From Anastrepha obliqua (Eukaryota > Arthropoda > Insecta > Diptera > Tephritidae): DNA of 64,000 nt. Shown here in pieces: positions 1 to 12,460 of the stretch. The position numbers were made by a program, and so were the translations under genes. Position 1 is the first letter of the stretch. Every line of letters begins with the position of its first letter. The notes below the pieces were generated by a model. The model saw only the letters and a list, made by a program, of their open reading frames with translations, was not told the DNA's origin and did no database searches. Where the stretch lies: contig NC_072896.1 in NCBI RefSeq assembly GCF_027943255.1, positions 42,992,501-43,056,500 of the forward strand, read 5' to 3'.

Positions 1-105
1 TGTTTTTCTTCGTTTTGGTATTTTACCGAGATTCGAACCTAAGTTCTCTCTGAATTCCGAGTGGTAGTCAAGCACGAACCCATTTGCCATTCGCCGGCCG
101 CCGTA
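1..105 (-). repeat. tRNA-like SINE (family A), 5' part, cut by window edge
   Basis: On the minus strand this reads as a tRNA-derived head: a GCCG-rich start, an A-box-like segment (degenerate here) and a B box (GGTTCGAATCTCGG at about 28-42 on the complement). The same unit occurs seven more times in the window (925, 9256, 40587, 47117, 56279, 62696, 63113). Box A and box B together imply RNA polymerase III transcription, which is inference from tRNA-derived SINEs generally. Confidence 0.65.
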
Positions 106-924
106 TAAAAATATGCCTTGTGTTTAAAGTCAAAGGGATCTACAACCAAAACAATTGTAAATACACTGTTAATTGTAAGAAGAAAAATTCGAAAAAAAAT
201 ATACGAAACAAAAATTTATTTCGTATTTATTTACAATTTTTAGTTTATTTTACATACAAAAAAAATTGCATGCAGTCACTTTCTCTATTATTTGAATATA
301 TTAAAAAATTACATATAATCTCGTTATCAAGATTACGTAATATATTAAGATTATATGTTATCGTTATCAAGGTTATATGTATTATAATTTTTTAATATAT
401 TCAAATAATAAATAAATTTTAATAGGTATATTGAAATAAATTTTTGTTTCGTATAATTTTTGCTCGACACTATTTTATATGAAAAATAAACACCCAAGGC
501 AGTAGGCAAAAAAAAAAAATCCTAAAATCAACGTGATTTTTCAACCACTTCAAATTTATACTTTATTATACCCAAACTCAATACTTGCATAGTCGAAATT
601 TTTCTAAAAAAGAAATTTTTCTAATAAAAAGTGTGAAATTTTGACGGAAGTTTGATGAATATTGAAAAATTTTGCACGAAGCTTACAACTTGGATTTATG
701 TGATTTTTATAGGAGAATGAAGTTTATTTTTATATAAATTAAAAATAAATTGTCAAAACTCCACAATAAGTCCCTGTGCTATAGTTATGAAGCGTGCATC
801 TTTATCAGGTGTTTGGTCAAGCTTCTCTTCTAATTTGTTGTGTGCGTCTTGATACTTTAATACAAAAGGAGAGACCTTAAGTACATATAACGTATGTCGC
901 CTTCGAATGGCATATGGTTTTTTT
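106..924. other. Non-coding AT-rich stretch
   Basis: AT-rich sequence with an imperfect palindrome around 280-410 (two arms carrying TATTTGAATATATTAAAAAAT and its complement) and A runs. No coding signal is recognisable; the 103-codon ORF here is K/N/I-rich low-complexity translation. Confidence 0.5.
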
Positions 925-1040
925 TTTTCAGAAATACACTCAAAGGTTTGCCATCGCCTGCCGAGCGGCGAATGTTGCTGTAAAAATATTTTCATTATTT
1001 TATGTTTCATGTGCCACAGTGTGCATCGAACCCAAGATCA
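925..1040 (-). repeat. Degenerate SINE family A copy
   Basis: The complement carries the family A body: the CTCGGCAGGCAATGGCAAACC-type segment (here CGCTCGGCAGGCGATGGCAA) followed by the GTGTATTTCTG segment, with a degraded B box near 1028-1036. The head is not recognisable, so this is an old copy. Confidence 0.55.
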
Positions 1041-1749
1041 ATCGAGTGAAATAATAATAGGTCAGGATCTGCAGTATGCCGTTGATATTTGGCTAGAGTA
1101 AAAGGCACTTTGAAGTAAATACATTAGTAGATGCGAGTGGCAAAAGTTTACTACTTCGCAACTAATGTGACAATGGAAGTCACGACTTGGCTCCGTTGCT
1201 AAACATACACATAGCAATTCTTTGGTTTACACAGAAGTCACCTGGTATGAGCCAGAAAGAGTTCTTTACATGTACGATCATTACATATAAAATATTCTAA
1301 TAACTTCTAAGTTGAAATAAAACTAATTTCATTATTTGAGTACTTGAGATCTCGCCTAGCGACATTGTACAACACACCATTACATGCTATTTTTTATTAT
1401 AGTATTTAATATTATTAACTGGAAACAAATAAAATATACAAAAAAGATCATTCTTGACCTGCAACAATTTATAGTAGCCCGCGCTTTGGGTCATCAAAAT
1501 CGGCATCAGTAAGTGTATGAATATTTCGGTTTAGCTCATGATGCTCTTAATTTCAGAAGATTCAGTTAAATATCTACAGACGAGGCTGAAATCCATTGCT
1601 TTCCCGGTAGACGGCTGTAGTGATCGATATCTCGTAAAGTATCGATCAAACATTTTAAAGTTGATGCTCATTGTCAAGGTGGCATTTCACACTAAGTTTC
1701 TTTTCCTGTTTTTGTTTATTCCGAGAGAAAACTCGGTATATTTTACAGT
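1041..1749. other. Non-coding stretch
   Basis: No transposon, SINE or coding similarity seen. Short ORFs only. Confidence 0.4.
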
Positions 1750-2000
1750 TTTTCTTTGACAAAAGCGAAAATGCAATTCAGGCCGCTGAAATTGTGAATG
1801 GTGTTTATGGTGCCGATGCTGTAACAGCTAATTACGTACAATTTAGGCATTTTTGATGTTAAAGAAAATGTCGATGATGTCGACTTTATCAAAGCATGGA
1901 AATCATCGAAGTTGACCGGCATGTTAGTAGTCGTAGCATCCCCCAGGAGCTCAAGATCAACTTTAAAACTGTTTCAAACAATTTTGGTCCAAAATGTTAC
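1750..2000 (+). pseudogene. Mariner transposase relic, N-terminal helix-turn-helix part
   Basis: Conceptual translation in shifting frames gives mariner N-terminal sequence: a KSENAIQAAEIVNGVYGADAV stretch (first HTH of the paired-like DNA-binding domain), a broken linker, then AEIIEVDRHVSSRSIPQEL and KINFKTVSNNF (second HTH). At least two frameshifts separate the parts and the catalytic domain is missing. A shorter piece of the same family lies at 8995-9120. Non-functional. Confidence 0.7.
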
Positions 2001-2975
2001 GCAAAAATAATAGATTTATTTTTCCCCAAAATAATATTTCCCGTGGTTAGGAACGTTTTAAAATTATTTAGATTAAATTTTCGCATTAGTCAAATTCATT
2101 GCTTTCATTGAAACTCTAGCGTCTTAGTATATACTTTCAAGCACTTTTCCTTTCACTACAACCCTTAAACTAAGATATTCCTAAAGTTGTATGTGTGTAT
2201 GTAGATATGCACATATGCATATATCTATATATGTATGTATGTATGAAATTTATAGCTACACTGCTACCATCAACAATATTTAAATGAAACCAATGTTTGC
2301 AGCGCTATAGAAACTACAACAACAACGTAAAGTTTCAATAACCTACATTGCACAGGCATATTTTTGTCCTTTCACTTTTGGAAGTTGGAAAATGTACCCA
2401 TACAATCAAGTGGAAAACCAACCCTCAAACGAGGTCAAAACATAAAAATCACCCTCTCTCAACCTGCTCATGAGTGTGCCGCCGGTAGTGTGAGTAGCAG
2501 CTAATGGTATTATAGAATTTCTTTTCCCTTTCAAAAAATGTCGCATTAAGATTACGGTGCCTTTTGTATTTCGTTGGTTTGAGGAAGTCATTGGAAAATG
2601 TTCGCTCGCTATAAAAATATTGAGCATTGGAGTAATAGACTTTTGTTGCATTTAGAGAGAAATTGTTGTTAGAAAATTGCGTCAGTGTGTATTGTAATAA
2701 ATCCACCCCACTTAACTATAGTTGATAATTTTTCGCTTCGTGTAAGCATTTTCATTTTCAAAAGCTCACTGTTGTTGATGAGTAAAGCCAAGTTTCAATA
2801 TACATAGGTATATACATACATACATACACACGCTTGTATTACTTCATTTCACTCTCTCATGTGCATATGTATGTATCTAAGAGTTTTAACCGGCATTCGG
2901 TTAGAGCTTTTCATTTTTATCAGCGCGCAAACGAGCACGAAATCACACACTAAATACAATATGAAAGCATGCATA
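2001..2975. other. Non-coding stretch with TATG/CATA microsatellites
   Basis: Contains short tetranucleotide tracts around 2190-2250 and 2805-2835. No gene or transposon similarity noticed. Confidence 0.45.
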
Positions 2976-3206
2976 TTATTCTAACTTATTGGCAAACAGT
3001 GTGAACGCACCTTTGGTAGCGCGAGCAGCCGCGACACCATTATTTGGATTTTTTGCCACTCTTTTGCCTCCAACCTTAAGAATTTCATTACGAGTTTTTT
3101 TCGTTGATGTAATCTCCGTTAATTCTGTCCCTGATTTCGAGAGTACATCCTTGATCCAGTTCTGTTTCGAACTCCAATTATTGCCAGTATTTCCACGTTC
3201 AGACAT
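2976..3206 (-). CDS. Candidate small protein, 76 residues, function unknown
   Basis: I do not recognise this protein. The ORF starts at an ATG preceded by six adenines (favourable insect Kozak context), with an in-frame TGA 30 bases upstream, and ends in TAA. It is basic and hydrophilic with no signal peptide or membrane segment; the central part is K/T-rich (EITSTKKTRNEILKVGGKRV) and the C-terminus is NGVAAARATKGAFTLFANKLE-like. Codon composition looks coding: G/A-rich first positions and mixed third positions, unlike the AT-rich flanks whose ORFs translate to low-complexity K/N/F/Y. It may be a small single-exon host gene, one exon of a larger gene, or a retrocopy. The overlapping 97-codon ORF on the plus strand is probably its shadow. 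Confidence 0.45.
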   Translation of the reverse strand: MSERGNTGNNWSSKQNWIKDVLSKSGTELTEITSTKKTRNEILKVGGKRVAKNPNNGVAAARATKGAFTLFANKLE

Positions 3207-6200
3207 TTTTTTACGTTCCGAGTTAAGGCTTTCTCATCCAAATAAAATTTTTGTATATTTGTTGATCCGATATTTCACGTAAACGGATGCAGTCTTCAGA
3301 ATCAGTCATTGAATTATAAAATTGTGTCTTATAACAGTCATACGTTTTTCAGTATCAGTCTTGGTGCAGTATCGAGGTAGTTGCGATTTAAACTACATTT
3401 TACATAAATGTATATACTTATGAATGTCTGTACTTATATTATGTAAAAAAGTTATAGCAAAGATTAATTTTTTTTCATTTTTTTTTTTGTTTTCGAAGTA
3501 ATCATTTGTATTTGTTGTGATTTGGAAATGTGCATAATAATTTCTTGCTGTTTAAGACTTGACTTTGTAAAATGTTGCAACGGACTAATTGTACTAAGAT
3601 TCCTTCTTGTTCTAAACGTTTTCAAAATTATCAATTTCATTCCAGTTCATTTAATTTAATTTTATTTTACTTAGTTTTTTATAATATTTTTATTCTCTTC
3701 ATTTTGCGTTCTTTTTTATTCACGTATAGGTTTTCCCATATTCAGAGCAAAAATGCGGCTGTCTTTTAAAATTTCGTTTAAATTCTTTCTTTTTAATTTT
3801 CAACACTTTTGTAAATACGCCTGATCTACGTTTAAGAAACTCGAATAACTGCCAATTCGCATATTTATTCGCTATTTTAACGTGTAGATCATATGAGAAT
3901 TATATATACTTTCTCCGAATAGGCCATTTTATAAAAAATATTATTAAATATTTCAATGATCCGCAATTTTATTCACAGTCAAACTTTTATTATTTCCATA
4001 TTCTGTGCTGTTTTCTCTACCGAAAACACTGTTATTAAATTTCTACATGGCCATTCCCTTTACTATTCTTTTTCCGATTTCGTTTTCCGCGAATGCCAAG
4101 TTCAACGTTAGATAGTGTGCCGCGGACTGGTGGGTGAGTAGCCGAAAATTATGCTTCTTACCATCATACCGCACCCAAGGGAACTTGCCACCACCGCCAT
4201 CTAATTCCTACATAAGTATACATACATACATACATATATACATATATTTATACATAATACGCAATAAAACGAACGGAACATACTCGTACACAATGTGAAT
4301 TTCCCCCGAATTCTAAGCAGAAAAGAAAATCCCAACAAGTTTGAAATCAGAAAAAGCTACGCATTTTTCGTTTACCCACATTTTTGTATGCGAGCACATG
4401 ATACATACATACGCACATATTTATGTATACAAAAAACTAGGGGAAGCATTGCATTGGGCACAATAAGAAATTCTTTTTCTCTTTTTACAAACTTCCACAT
4501 GCACATACATACATACATACATACATATATCCATAAGTGTGAGGTAATTTTTGGGGAAAAGCACTCAAACACAAAGCTTTCCCGGATGAGACTAGTAAAA
4601 TACTTAAGTGCGTGAGCACTCGTACGAGTAAACAAACAGACATACATACATATATGTACATAGATGAACATACATACTTATACGCATGGAGAGCGGTTAA
4701 ATGTGACATTTGATCAGTTTTCTCCCTTTAGAGTATTTATTAGAGATAATATCTGTAGCCAAAGTCCATTTATATAGATATTCAAAACCTATTGACAGAA
4801 TTACAAAAACTGTATGTTTTGCAAGATGAGCAAAAAAATGAATGACTAGTATTTCTCACAGCTTCTTATAAATATGGACATAGGCATACACACACATATG
4901 CATATTACAATATCGTGCGCTCGCATGTGACCGCAATAAAAATTGAGACGGTCTTCTAAATATGTACATAGACTAGCTTTGTACTACAAATTACGTGACC
5001 GTCCACCAACTAGTGCAATACTAGTGCTGCAGAGCGCAAAGTAAAATACGAGTTTTACACCAGTAGCGGCACCGTTATTTATGTTACACAAATCGACTGT
5101 GAGTGTTTATTATGGGATGGGAATCGAAAATATTTACAACTACGGTTAAACTTTAGTTGTTGAAGAAATGGGAGTTTCGTTCGAGTGCCCCCCTAGCGGG
5201 CCCTTTTTAACAATCATAACTGGTTAATCTACTCCAGGGATAGGTTATGCTGTTAATGCGAGGAACTTAACGCTTAAATAGGCAAATAGACCGACAATGT
5301 TTTTAAAATGGTGTAAATATTTTCAATGTACAGATACGACGATCCTGCAGTTTTATTGACAGTTAGAAGATCGATAATTGTATTGTATGTAAATATGTAG
5401 TTTTTGAAAAAATTGCACATAAAGCAGACTTAAAACTATATTAGTTTTGTTTTATTTGACCATCATAAGGTAATAGCTTACTCTTGATGAAATAAAACGA
5501 ATTTAGCTTATTTACTGTCTTAGCATAAATTTCAATTTTCTTGCAATACTGTCACAAATATATATGTATATATGTAATTATTTTATAGTGCCGCAGCTTT
5601 TATTAAATTTTCCATATTGCAGGTTAACTCAAAATATTATATTTTATTTGTTTTCTTTCAGGCGCCAACAGGAGTACAGCTATTGTGAACCTATCCTAAG
5701 TTTTTTTTTTTTTGTGGAAAAGCTGGTGCACTACTCGTATGAATAAAAGTGCACTTTGCACAGGCCATGCCTCTACAACCAAGGTAGAACTTCACCAGCC
5801 AATAGAATTATGTTGGCTAAGTCTCCTATAGCCAATAAGCCAATAGCTTAGGATGGTGGTCAAATTAAGCACGCGGGAGTGATCCTAAATTTCGCACTAC
5901 AATATTCTTTTGGGTAGAAATTCTGGAAAAAATGCAAAACAAATTCTAATTAGCCCAAAGGTACTATGGGCCAAACTAACGACAATAATCAATCGGTTTC
6001 TTAGAGTTGAAGACCCTAAAAATCAGTTGAAAATTAGATCTTTTGCTAGTGCTTAAACAAATACAAAAACTTACTTCGAAAGAATTATACGAAAATATGG
6101 GCTATTTTAAAACAAAAATGACTCTTAACGTTTTCGCTCCAACTTTGATGAAAAACTCGAAAAGTTGATTTTGGTAATTAACTATTTTTGCCCAGACGCA

Positions 6201-8094
6201 GTCATATATTTCATCGAAAGTGAGTTCATGTTTGCATTATTTGTTTTGGTTGAAGGAATCAGCTGATTTGTTGCCATATTGAGTGATATGACAAGCAAAA
6301 ACTGAGATTGTTTTGGTCATATACGAAAAAATCAATACAATCTAGAATTGAGCAGACCGTTATTTGGCTCTTAGCGTAATTGACAGAATCAGTTGATAGG
6401 CTGACGTAACTGGTGTCGGGAAGCAGTTTGTTACGAAAAAACTAAGATTGTTTTAGTGATATACGTGTACCTACGAAAAACATCAATACAATATCACTTC
6501 ATTGCCGTCTGAACAATGATTGATTGGACGAGTGTGTGAATACATGTGAAAGATCGTGAAGAACTGATCGATGCGGAATCACCGTGACGTGGCAGTCAAA
6601 GTTCTGCTCACAATATTCTTTTTCAGCATAGTTATTGGCCAAACCTTGTAAATCTATTATCCTTGACCAAGACCCCTATGAGATGTCAGCAAAGTTACTC
6701 TCCTAAATCTTTCCTAAATTCTACCAATTCTTGACTATTGGAAAGTGTTATAAAAATTACTCTCACCAAACTACACTTACAACTTACTCTCATACATATT
6801 GTGTATGGTTTTATTGCATTCATCCTTTAATTCTGACTATGCACATTCAGATTATTATTTCAAAACTTTCAATTGATTAGAAACAAATCAAAACTTTCTC
6901 TCAAAAAATTCACAAGTTCCACATTGATGCAATAATGACTCTAGAAAGATGGCGAAATACCATCCATATATGTGCATATGTGTGTGAAGCTCATCAGAAA
7001 ATATAAATAATGGTTTATCTTTGCAGATTATTTTTATTCTACCCGAAAAAAGAAAGAGGCACTTGGGGAAAATAGTAATAGCTTGCACAGGGCGACAACA
7101 GTCACACTAGTTACTCCATTTAAAACTGAATGCTTCACTCGGAAAGAATTCTGGAAATGAAGGCTCAGCTGTAAGCCATTGAGTTTATTCTAATATGAAT
7201 TATAATAAACCATTCGAAAATTTCTGGGTGCGTTCCAAGAAGAGTGGCCAAAAAAATAATTGTATGTATTATAAATATGTAAAGAAGTGAAAGCATCAAG
7301 ATTTAATTCGGGCTGAGTGTAAATTTTTGGAATCAACTTTGCCTAAAAGATACGTATATGATATAAAACGTGGGCGGGGTTGTTGACCGATTTCAGCTAA
7401 ATATTCTCAACAGAAACCCACCTTGGACCAAGGATAATGTCATTGCCGAGTTTCGCAAAAATATTAAATTTTTTCTCTAGTTATAACTTGTAACATCAGA
7501 TGGAGAGACGGAAAGATAACTTCTAAAATTAACAAGTTTAAAACTAAAACAGGATCTTTTTGTTCTAATTTTTCAAATTCGAATAATACAGCTTTATTTT
7601 TTTCAACTTTTTCACACTTTTTGGTCACCTTTGGCAGCAATTCCAGCTAGCAGCCTAGCTTTCATCGAAATAAACAGCATTTCATTTGTGAGCGAATAAT
7701 ACTCCTACTAGTCCAAATATTGAGCCGTATTTTTACCGATGGTACATACATTTTTTTCATGTTTTAAGCCGTTGCCCTAAACCAAGTTTTTATACAAATT
7801 CAACCAACATTGTGTGACCTGCACTTAATGCAGTCATTGCCATGCATAAGGTTTTTAACTAATTACGGATGCTTATTAATCTTAGCGTTATAGGGCAAGT
7901 AAAGGCCAAGGGTTTCCTTCTTGGAGCAAAAGCCTTATAGATAGAATGCATAAAATAATAGTTACTAACTTCCATCATGTATTATTATTTCTTTTTAGAT
8001 AGTGGCACTTTGTGGCTAAGTGAAAAATTCTAAAAAATTTAAAGCTTCAAACTTCTCGTTTAAAAAAATTCTTTCGTAATAAAGAAAATGTCAT
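3207..8094. other. Long intergenic/intronic AT-rich stretch
   Basis: About 4.9 kb with no gene that I can support. It holds CATA/TATG microsatellites (4205-4250, 4380-4680), simple A/T runs, a diverged direct repeat pair (about 6290-6345 and 6428-6492, both containing a GATTGTTTTRGTSATATACG-type core), and between 5760 and 5990 faint non-LTR-like sequence that I could not confirm. Confidence 0.5.
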
Positions 8095-8985
8095 GACTCA
8101 CAAAAATGGTACACAGATGGTTCCAAAACGCTCCAAAGAGTAGGAGCAGGAATAGTGGGACCCAGAGCACACAAATCCCTAACACTAAGTACATGCGCCA
8201 CAATTTTCCATGCGGAGCTCTTCGCCATAATGGAAACAATGGAAATCATATCCAAAAGAGGGTTCGAGAAAGTAAAAATTAAAATACTTTCGGACAACCA
8301 ATCGGTTCGCAAAGCTTTGAAAAGCTTAACATTCAAGTTAAAAGTCCTAATAGAATGCAACAATGCACTCAACAAACTGGCCACTCATATTCAAGTCTCA
8401 CTGATTTGGGTATCAGGACATGAGGGAAACGAGAAGGGAGTCTTGTATCCCAAAAAAGGGGCAGAAGATCTATTTATTGGACCAACCCTGGACTTTAACA
8501 AAAATAATGTAAAACAGAAAACCAAAAAATGGAAACAAGCTAAAACCAGGGAACACTGGAACAGCACAAGCGGCCTTAATCACTCCAAAACGTTTTTTAC
8601 TTCAATGCCAACAGAGCAAAATCTGCTCTAACCCTACATAAAAAGGGTCTCAGATTACTCTGTGGAGCACTTACAGCTCACTTTGCCTGTAATAAACACT
8701 TTGAAGCAATAGGGTTATCTAGTACAAGATCATGCAGGTTCTGCTGTCATGAAGATGAGTCTATGGAACACTTAATCACCAACTGTGAGGCATTAGGCCA
8801 CAGGAGAGACAGAATCGTGGGCTCGTAACTACTGGAGGAGGAAAACCTACAATTTGCTCCCTCCTAAAGAGCTGGTTCGATTCCTCGGTATACTAAATAA
8901 CTATAATTAAGTAATTAGGGGCGCACAATATACCAATCTGGTCGCAGTGCATAAAGGCCTTAGCCTAACCCATACAACCATTACC
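8095..8985 (+). pseudogene. Non-LTR retrotransposon (LINE) fragment: RNase H domain and 3' end
   Basis: An open frame from about 8103 encodes an RNase H domain: KWYTDGSKT (first Asp), FHAELFAI (Glu), ILSDNQS (Asp) and GHEGNE near the end, in the usual order of RNase HI sites. Frameshifts at about 8435 and 8605 break it. Downstream, another frame reads KGLRLLCGALTAHFACNKH then a CCHC-like CRFCCHEDESMEHLITNC, typical of the C-terminus of jockey/R1-type ORF2. The 3' end is near 8985 with an ACCATTACCATTACC tail. Sequence flanking both ends (AAAGAAAATGTC at about 8083, AAAAGAACGTC at about 8992) resembles a diverged target duplication within a mariner relic. The 5' part (endonuclease, RT) is absent. 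Confidence 0.8.
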
Positions 8986-8994
8986 ATTACCAAA

Positions 8995-9120
8995 AGAACG
9001 TCGATGATGTCGATAAATTCACAGAAATAATTCAAGTTGCCCAGCATGTTAGCAGTCCCAACATTACCCAGCAGCTAAAGATCGACCATAAAACAGTTTT
9101 AAACCAATTAATGGATTTTT
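8995..9120 (+). pseudogene. Mariner relic, second HTH region
   Basis: Translation gives ENVDDVDKFTEIIQVAQHVS and ITQQLKIDHKTVLNQLM, matching the piece at 1860-2000 and the linker/HTH2 of mariner transposase. Only about 40 codons remain; it adjoins the 3' end of the upstream LINE, which appears inserted in it. Confidence 0.6.
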
Positions 9121-9198
9121 TTTTTTTCATTTCTTTCGTTTGGCACAGCTCCTCCTCCTATTTTTTTTTTCTGTGCGTCTTGAAGATTTTTCCCTAAT

Positions 9199-9218
9199 GG
9201 GGGGGGGGGGGGGGGGGG
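9199..9218. repeat. Homopolymer G tract (20 G)
   Basis: Twenty consecutive G in otherwise AT-rich DNA. Length is likely unstable or affected by sequencing. Confidence 0.9.
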
Positions 9219-9255
9219 ACCTACTGCTTTAAACCAATTTCGAACGACAGATGTT

Positions 9256-9446
9256 TGTTTTTATGAGGAGCTTTTTCATGGCATTAATATACTCGGAGGT
9301 TTACCGTTGCCTGCCGAGGGGCGACTGCTATTAGAATAAACTTGTTTTATCATTTGGTGTTTCATGCCCGGAGATTGTAGCTAGCCGATTGTAGCTTCCG
9401 AATAGTACTTCGTACCAACCCATTCGACTACGGCGGCTTCAGCTAC
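9256..9446 (-). repeat. SINE family A copy
   Basis: The complement begins GCCGCCGTAGTCGAATGGGT (A-box region), then a degraded B box, the TCTAATAGCAGTCGCCCCTC segment and the CTCCTCATAAAAA segment. It abuts a LINE tail at 9447. Confidence 0.75.
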
Positions 9447-9690
9447 CCCTGGAGGATACCCCATCAGGTTAAACTCCTACCTATCCAGAATCGACATAAA
9501 CATATGTCCAGCATGTGAAGGTACACCGCACGACACATGACCCATCAAGCTTACTCACCTAACACCCCTCTCTGGAACCAACCTGTCGAAACAGCACGTT
9601 TCCTAGGCCTACCATTAGATGATTTAGACGAAGGCGACCGGTAGCTACATTGCACTGAAAGGGTTTAGTAAGCTGATACAACAACTAATA
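9447..9690 (+). pseudogene. LINE ORF2 C-terminal fragment and 3' UTR
   Basis: Broken frames encode IRLNSYLSRIDINICPACEG, TPHDT and then PIKLTHLTPLS, QPVETARFLGLPLDDLDEGD before a stop. The CPAC...H pattern is the C-terminal zinc knuckle of jockey-like ORF2 proteins. The 3' UTR ends near a (CAA) tract (GATACAACAACTAATA). Related copies lie on the minus strand at 11612-12020 and 24780-24945. Confidence 0.75.
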
Positions 9691-11196
9691 CGGCGTGCAT
9701 TAATAATAATAATAATAATGTACATATAATATATAAGTACGTATGAATATATAAGTATGAATATAAATCTAAATATGTACGCAAATGTATACCTCTGTCC
9801 CTTTGTACGAGTATGCGTCAATGTAAATACTATTTTTTTTATTTCTTTGTTTTCTTAGTTCTGTTTAATAATAAAAAGTAGCACAAAAGTTCATTAACAT
9901 TTCGGAATACAAAACAATTAAGAAACGCAGAACAAACACGAAAGTGAATCAAAAAGAAAACTGAAAAATGTTGAAAGCACAGTGTTCATGAAATCATGAT
10001 TGGGCGGAACTTAATTTTCGATGGCATGCGTATACAAATATATATACATATATATGTATGTATGTATGTAGTAGTGTCGACCATAAATTAGAGATTAGGA
10101 AGTTCAATAGTGTGTTGTTCAAGTATGTATGTACGCATGTATGTATGTATGTGAACATTTTTGTTTGCATATGTTTGTGCTGCGATCGGGTTGATGTACA
10201 ACATAAAGTTTCTACCTGTGATCTAGAGTAAAATCGTTACGTTACCGTTAGTTTGTTGGGATAGCTCAGAAACCGGCTGCTAGTTGTGCTTTTTATGTGC
10301 ATATGTACGTGTGTGTGTGCATAATACATGTACTGTATTAATAAATTATCACGATTCTTTTACAGTTCTTTTCTCTCGCAGAGGACCAGTGAGAGGAGAG
10401 AGGGCCAGAGAAGAGTATGTGCGTTGTGCGTTGGGAATGAATTTGTTGTACTTACAACTATCCATGCTACATATGTATGTATGTATGTGTGTGCATATGC
10501 GGGTATTCATATATAAAATTGATAAAATCTACATTTTCCAATGATAAAAAATCAGTTCATATAATTTTAAGGAATATAGCAGAAGATTTAATATATTAGA
10601 CTTTTTAAAATTAGATATTAGTCCCTTAGTTAGAAGTGTAATATGTTTACATACATATATACATATAGAAATACATATACAAATGTAGTGGCTATGTGGC
10701 GTCACCCTCCAACAATGGCAGTGTTGACTGCCAGACTTGCGGACAACTAGTCATCATTATCACCGCCTTCAACTTTGCTCTTCAACAAGAGGTCAATGAA
10801 CATGTGAAGAGTTTGTATAGTTAATACATATGCAAACAAAAGTACATCCATATAGCCATACATATGTATGTATGTAAGTACATACCCATGTGAACTAGGG
10901 TGGAGTGAATTTTTTTAAATCGCTTTTGGCAGACTAGCAGAGAGTTGGTTTTCTCTCGCCGAAATAAAGGTGAAATATAGTTGCCTCGTCGTCTTCTAAG
11001 ATGAACCCCCGACAAAATTAATTTTTGAAAAAACATTAAAAACAACATTTTAATTTTTATGTACATACACATACATATATAATATATATACTTGTTTTCA
11101 CTTTTGGTTGTTGTTAGTGCAATAATAATGAGCTGTAAGTCGATATTTTTATTGAAAAGTTTGCTATTTTTTGGCTGACATTTTGTTTTCAGTTCC
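9691..11196. other. Non-coding stretch with microsatellites
   Basis: ATA and TATG/GTAT tracts (9700-9790, 10040-10160, 10470-10500, 10860-10880). No supported gene; apparent ORFs are microsatellite translations (YVCMYVC). Confidence 0.5.
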
Positions 11197-12460
11197 AAGC
11201 TTTATTTGGTTATTTTTTCAGTGAGCTGCAAAATTCATCTCGCCCAAAAGATGGAATTAACTCGTGAAAATTTATTCCGATGATTTATTGGGATTTTCGA
11301 TGTGTATCATATATATACAGGAATTACTTTGATGAACTTACTTCGACTTTTGGCCTTTAAGCCCACACCTAGTAACCATGAAACGCTGGTAAAACGAGTT
11401 CCAACGTGGCCCTCCAAAAACGATTGTTGTGCCAGAAACTATCGAAGCTGTGCGTCAGTGGATAAAATAAGATAAGCAAGATCATCATGCGCCATATCGC
11501 GAGATATAGGCATCCTTGAGCATTAGTGGACCCGCATACAATATGGCATGACCATGAAAATTTATTCTCGTTGGATATCGCATAATTTGACAATTGCTCA
11601 AAAAAAGGACTTGTTGTTGTTGTTGTAGCAGTATCTTTGCCCTGTCAGTGTACCGTAATCACTGGTCGTCTTCGTCTAGCTCGTCTAACGGTAGGCCCAG
11701 GAAACTAGCTGTTTCGACGGGTTGGGTCTAGAGGGAGGGGGGTGTTAGATGAGTGGGTTTAATAGGGCATGTGAAAAGGTGGTTAGTGCCGTGCAGGATG
11801 CCTTCACATGCTGGACATATGATTAGTATTGTATGTCAGGGTCGATTCTGGATAAGTAGGAGTTTAACCTGCTACAATATCCAGAACGTAATTGTGCCAA
11901 GGTTACGCGGGACTCTCCATTCCCATGGCAGCCGGTTCTACGTTACCGGAAAGACTCAGGTTTTTCCCGACCAAGGGCTACCGCCCCAGTAAACTAGCCC
12001 TGTCTAGTGTACCGTATCCCAAAAAAGGACTCGTATCGATTGGTGTAAAAAATTTTAAGCAAATTCAAACGTGGTGGTTCAAAGCACATCTTAACAGGTG
12101 GCGAATTTTGGATCTATACATATGAGCCAGAAACAAAATAGCAAACGACAGTTACAAGGCGAGTTTAATCCAACCTAAGTTGCTCGCGAAAGAGGCACTG
12201 CAAAGCAAACGGCCATTTCGCAACTGAGTGGTACACAACCTTTTGTTTCCCAGAAGTTTTCGGAGAAGGCGAATCATGCTTTACCACGACATTGCGAGCT
12301 CTCACGCATTGGTTCACAAAAGGGAGTTTTCGTGCCCGGAAAAGATCCAAGTAATGGGGCATCCGCCTGAGTGGCAAAAATACTTAGAAAATTTGTTCAA
12401 ACGAATACTGAACCAAGAAGGCGATTTTGAAAAATAATGAAGCCATTTTCATTATCATAA
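11197..12460 (+). pseudogene. Mariner (mellifera-like) transposase relic split by a LINE
   Basis: The start MELTREN at about 11251 shares its leader (CAAGCTTTATTTG...TTTTTTCAG...AAGATGGAATTAAC) with a second copy at 37777. Downstream, frames with many stops and shifts give GPPKTIVVPETIEAVRQW, HAPYREI, RIDWCKKF, YEPETK-like, LPRHCELS (degraded LHHDNASSH box), NGASA (degraded MGHPPYSPD) and a terminal WQKYLENLFKRILNQEGDFEK. This order is that of a mariner transposase. The sequence is interrupted at 11612-12020 by a LINE, with AAAAAAGGACT duplicated on both sides (11601-11611, 12021-12031). The element is long dead. Confidence 0.8.
11612..12020 (-). mobile_element. 5'-truncated LINE insertion with TSD
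   Basis: The minus strand encodes TLAQLRSGYCSRLNSYLSRI, DPDI, a CPAC-like knuckle and QPVETASFLGLPLDELDEDD, followed by a 3' UTR ending GCTACAACAACAACAACAA at 11612. The 5' part (11915-12000) matches the family B short repeat (GGTAACGTAGAACCG), so either the LINE inserted into a family B copy or the two are joined. The 11-bp TSD AAAAAAGGACT flanks the unit exactly, which dates it after the surrounding mariner. Confidence 0.8.

Noticed and set aside
4295..4709. Overlapping ORFs of 74-106 codons on both strands
   Set aside because: Translations such as YVCMYVC/HTYIHTYIH come from CATA/TATG tetranucleotide repeats, which lack stops in several frames.
5760..5990. Possible LINE fragment (LGVIL-like and KQILISPKVLWAK-like stretches)
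   Set aside because: Only a few scattered residues fit a reverse transcriptase thumb; too weak to annotate.
9199..9218. G-quadruplex regulatory element
   Set aside because: A single uninterrupted G homopolymer next to relics is better explained as slippage or a sequencing artefact; no nearby gene.
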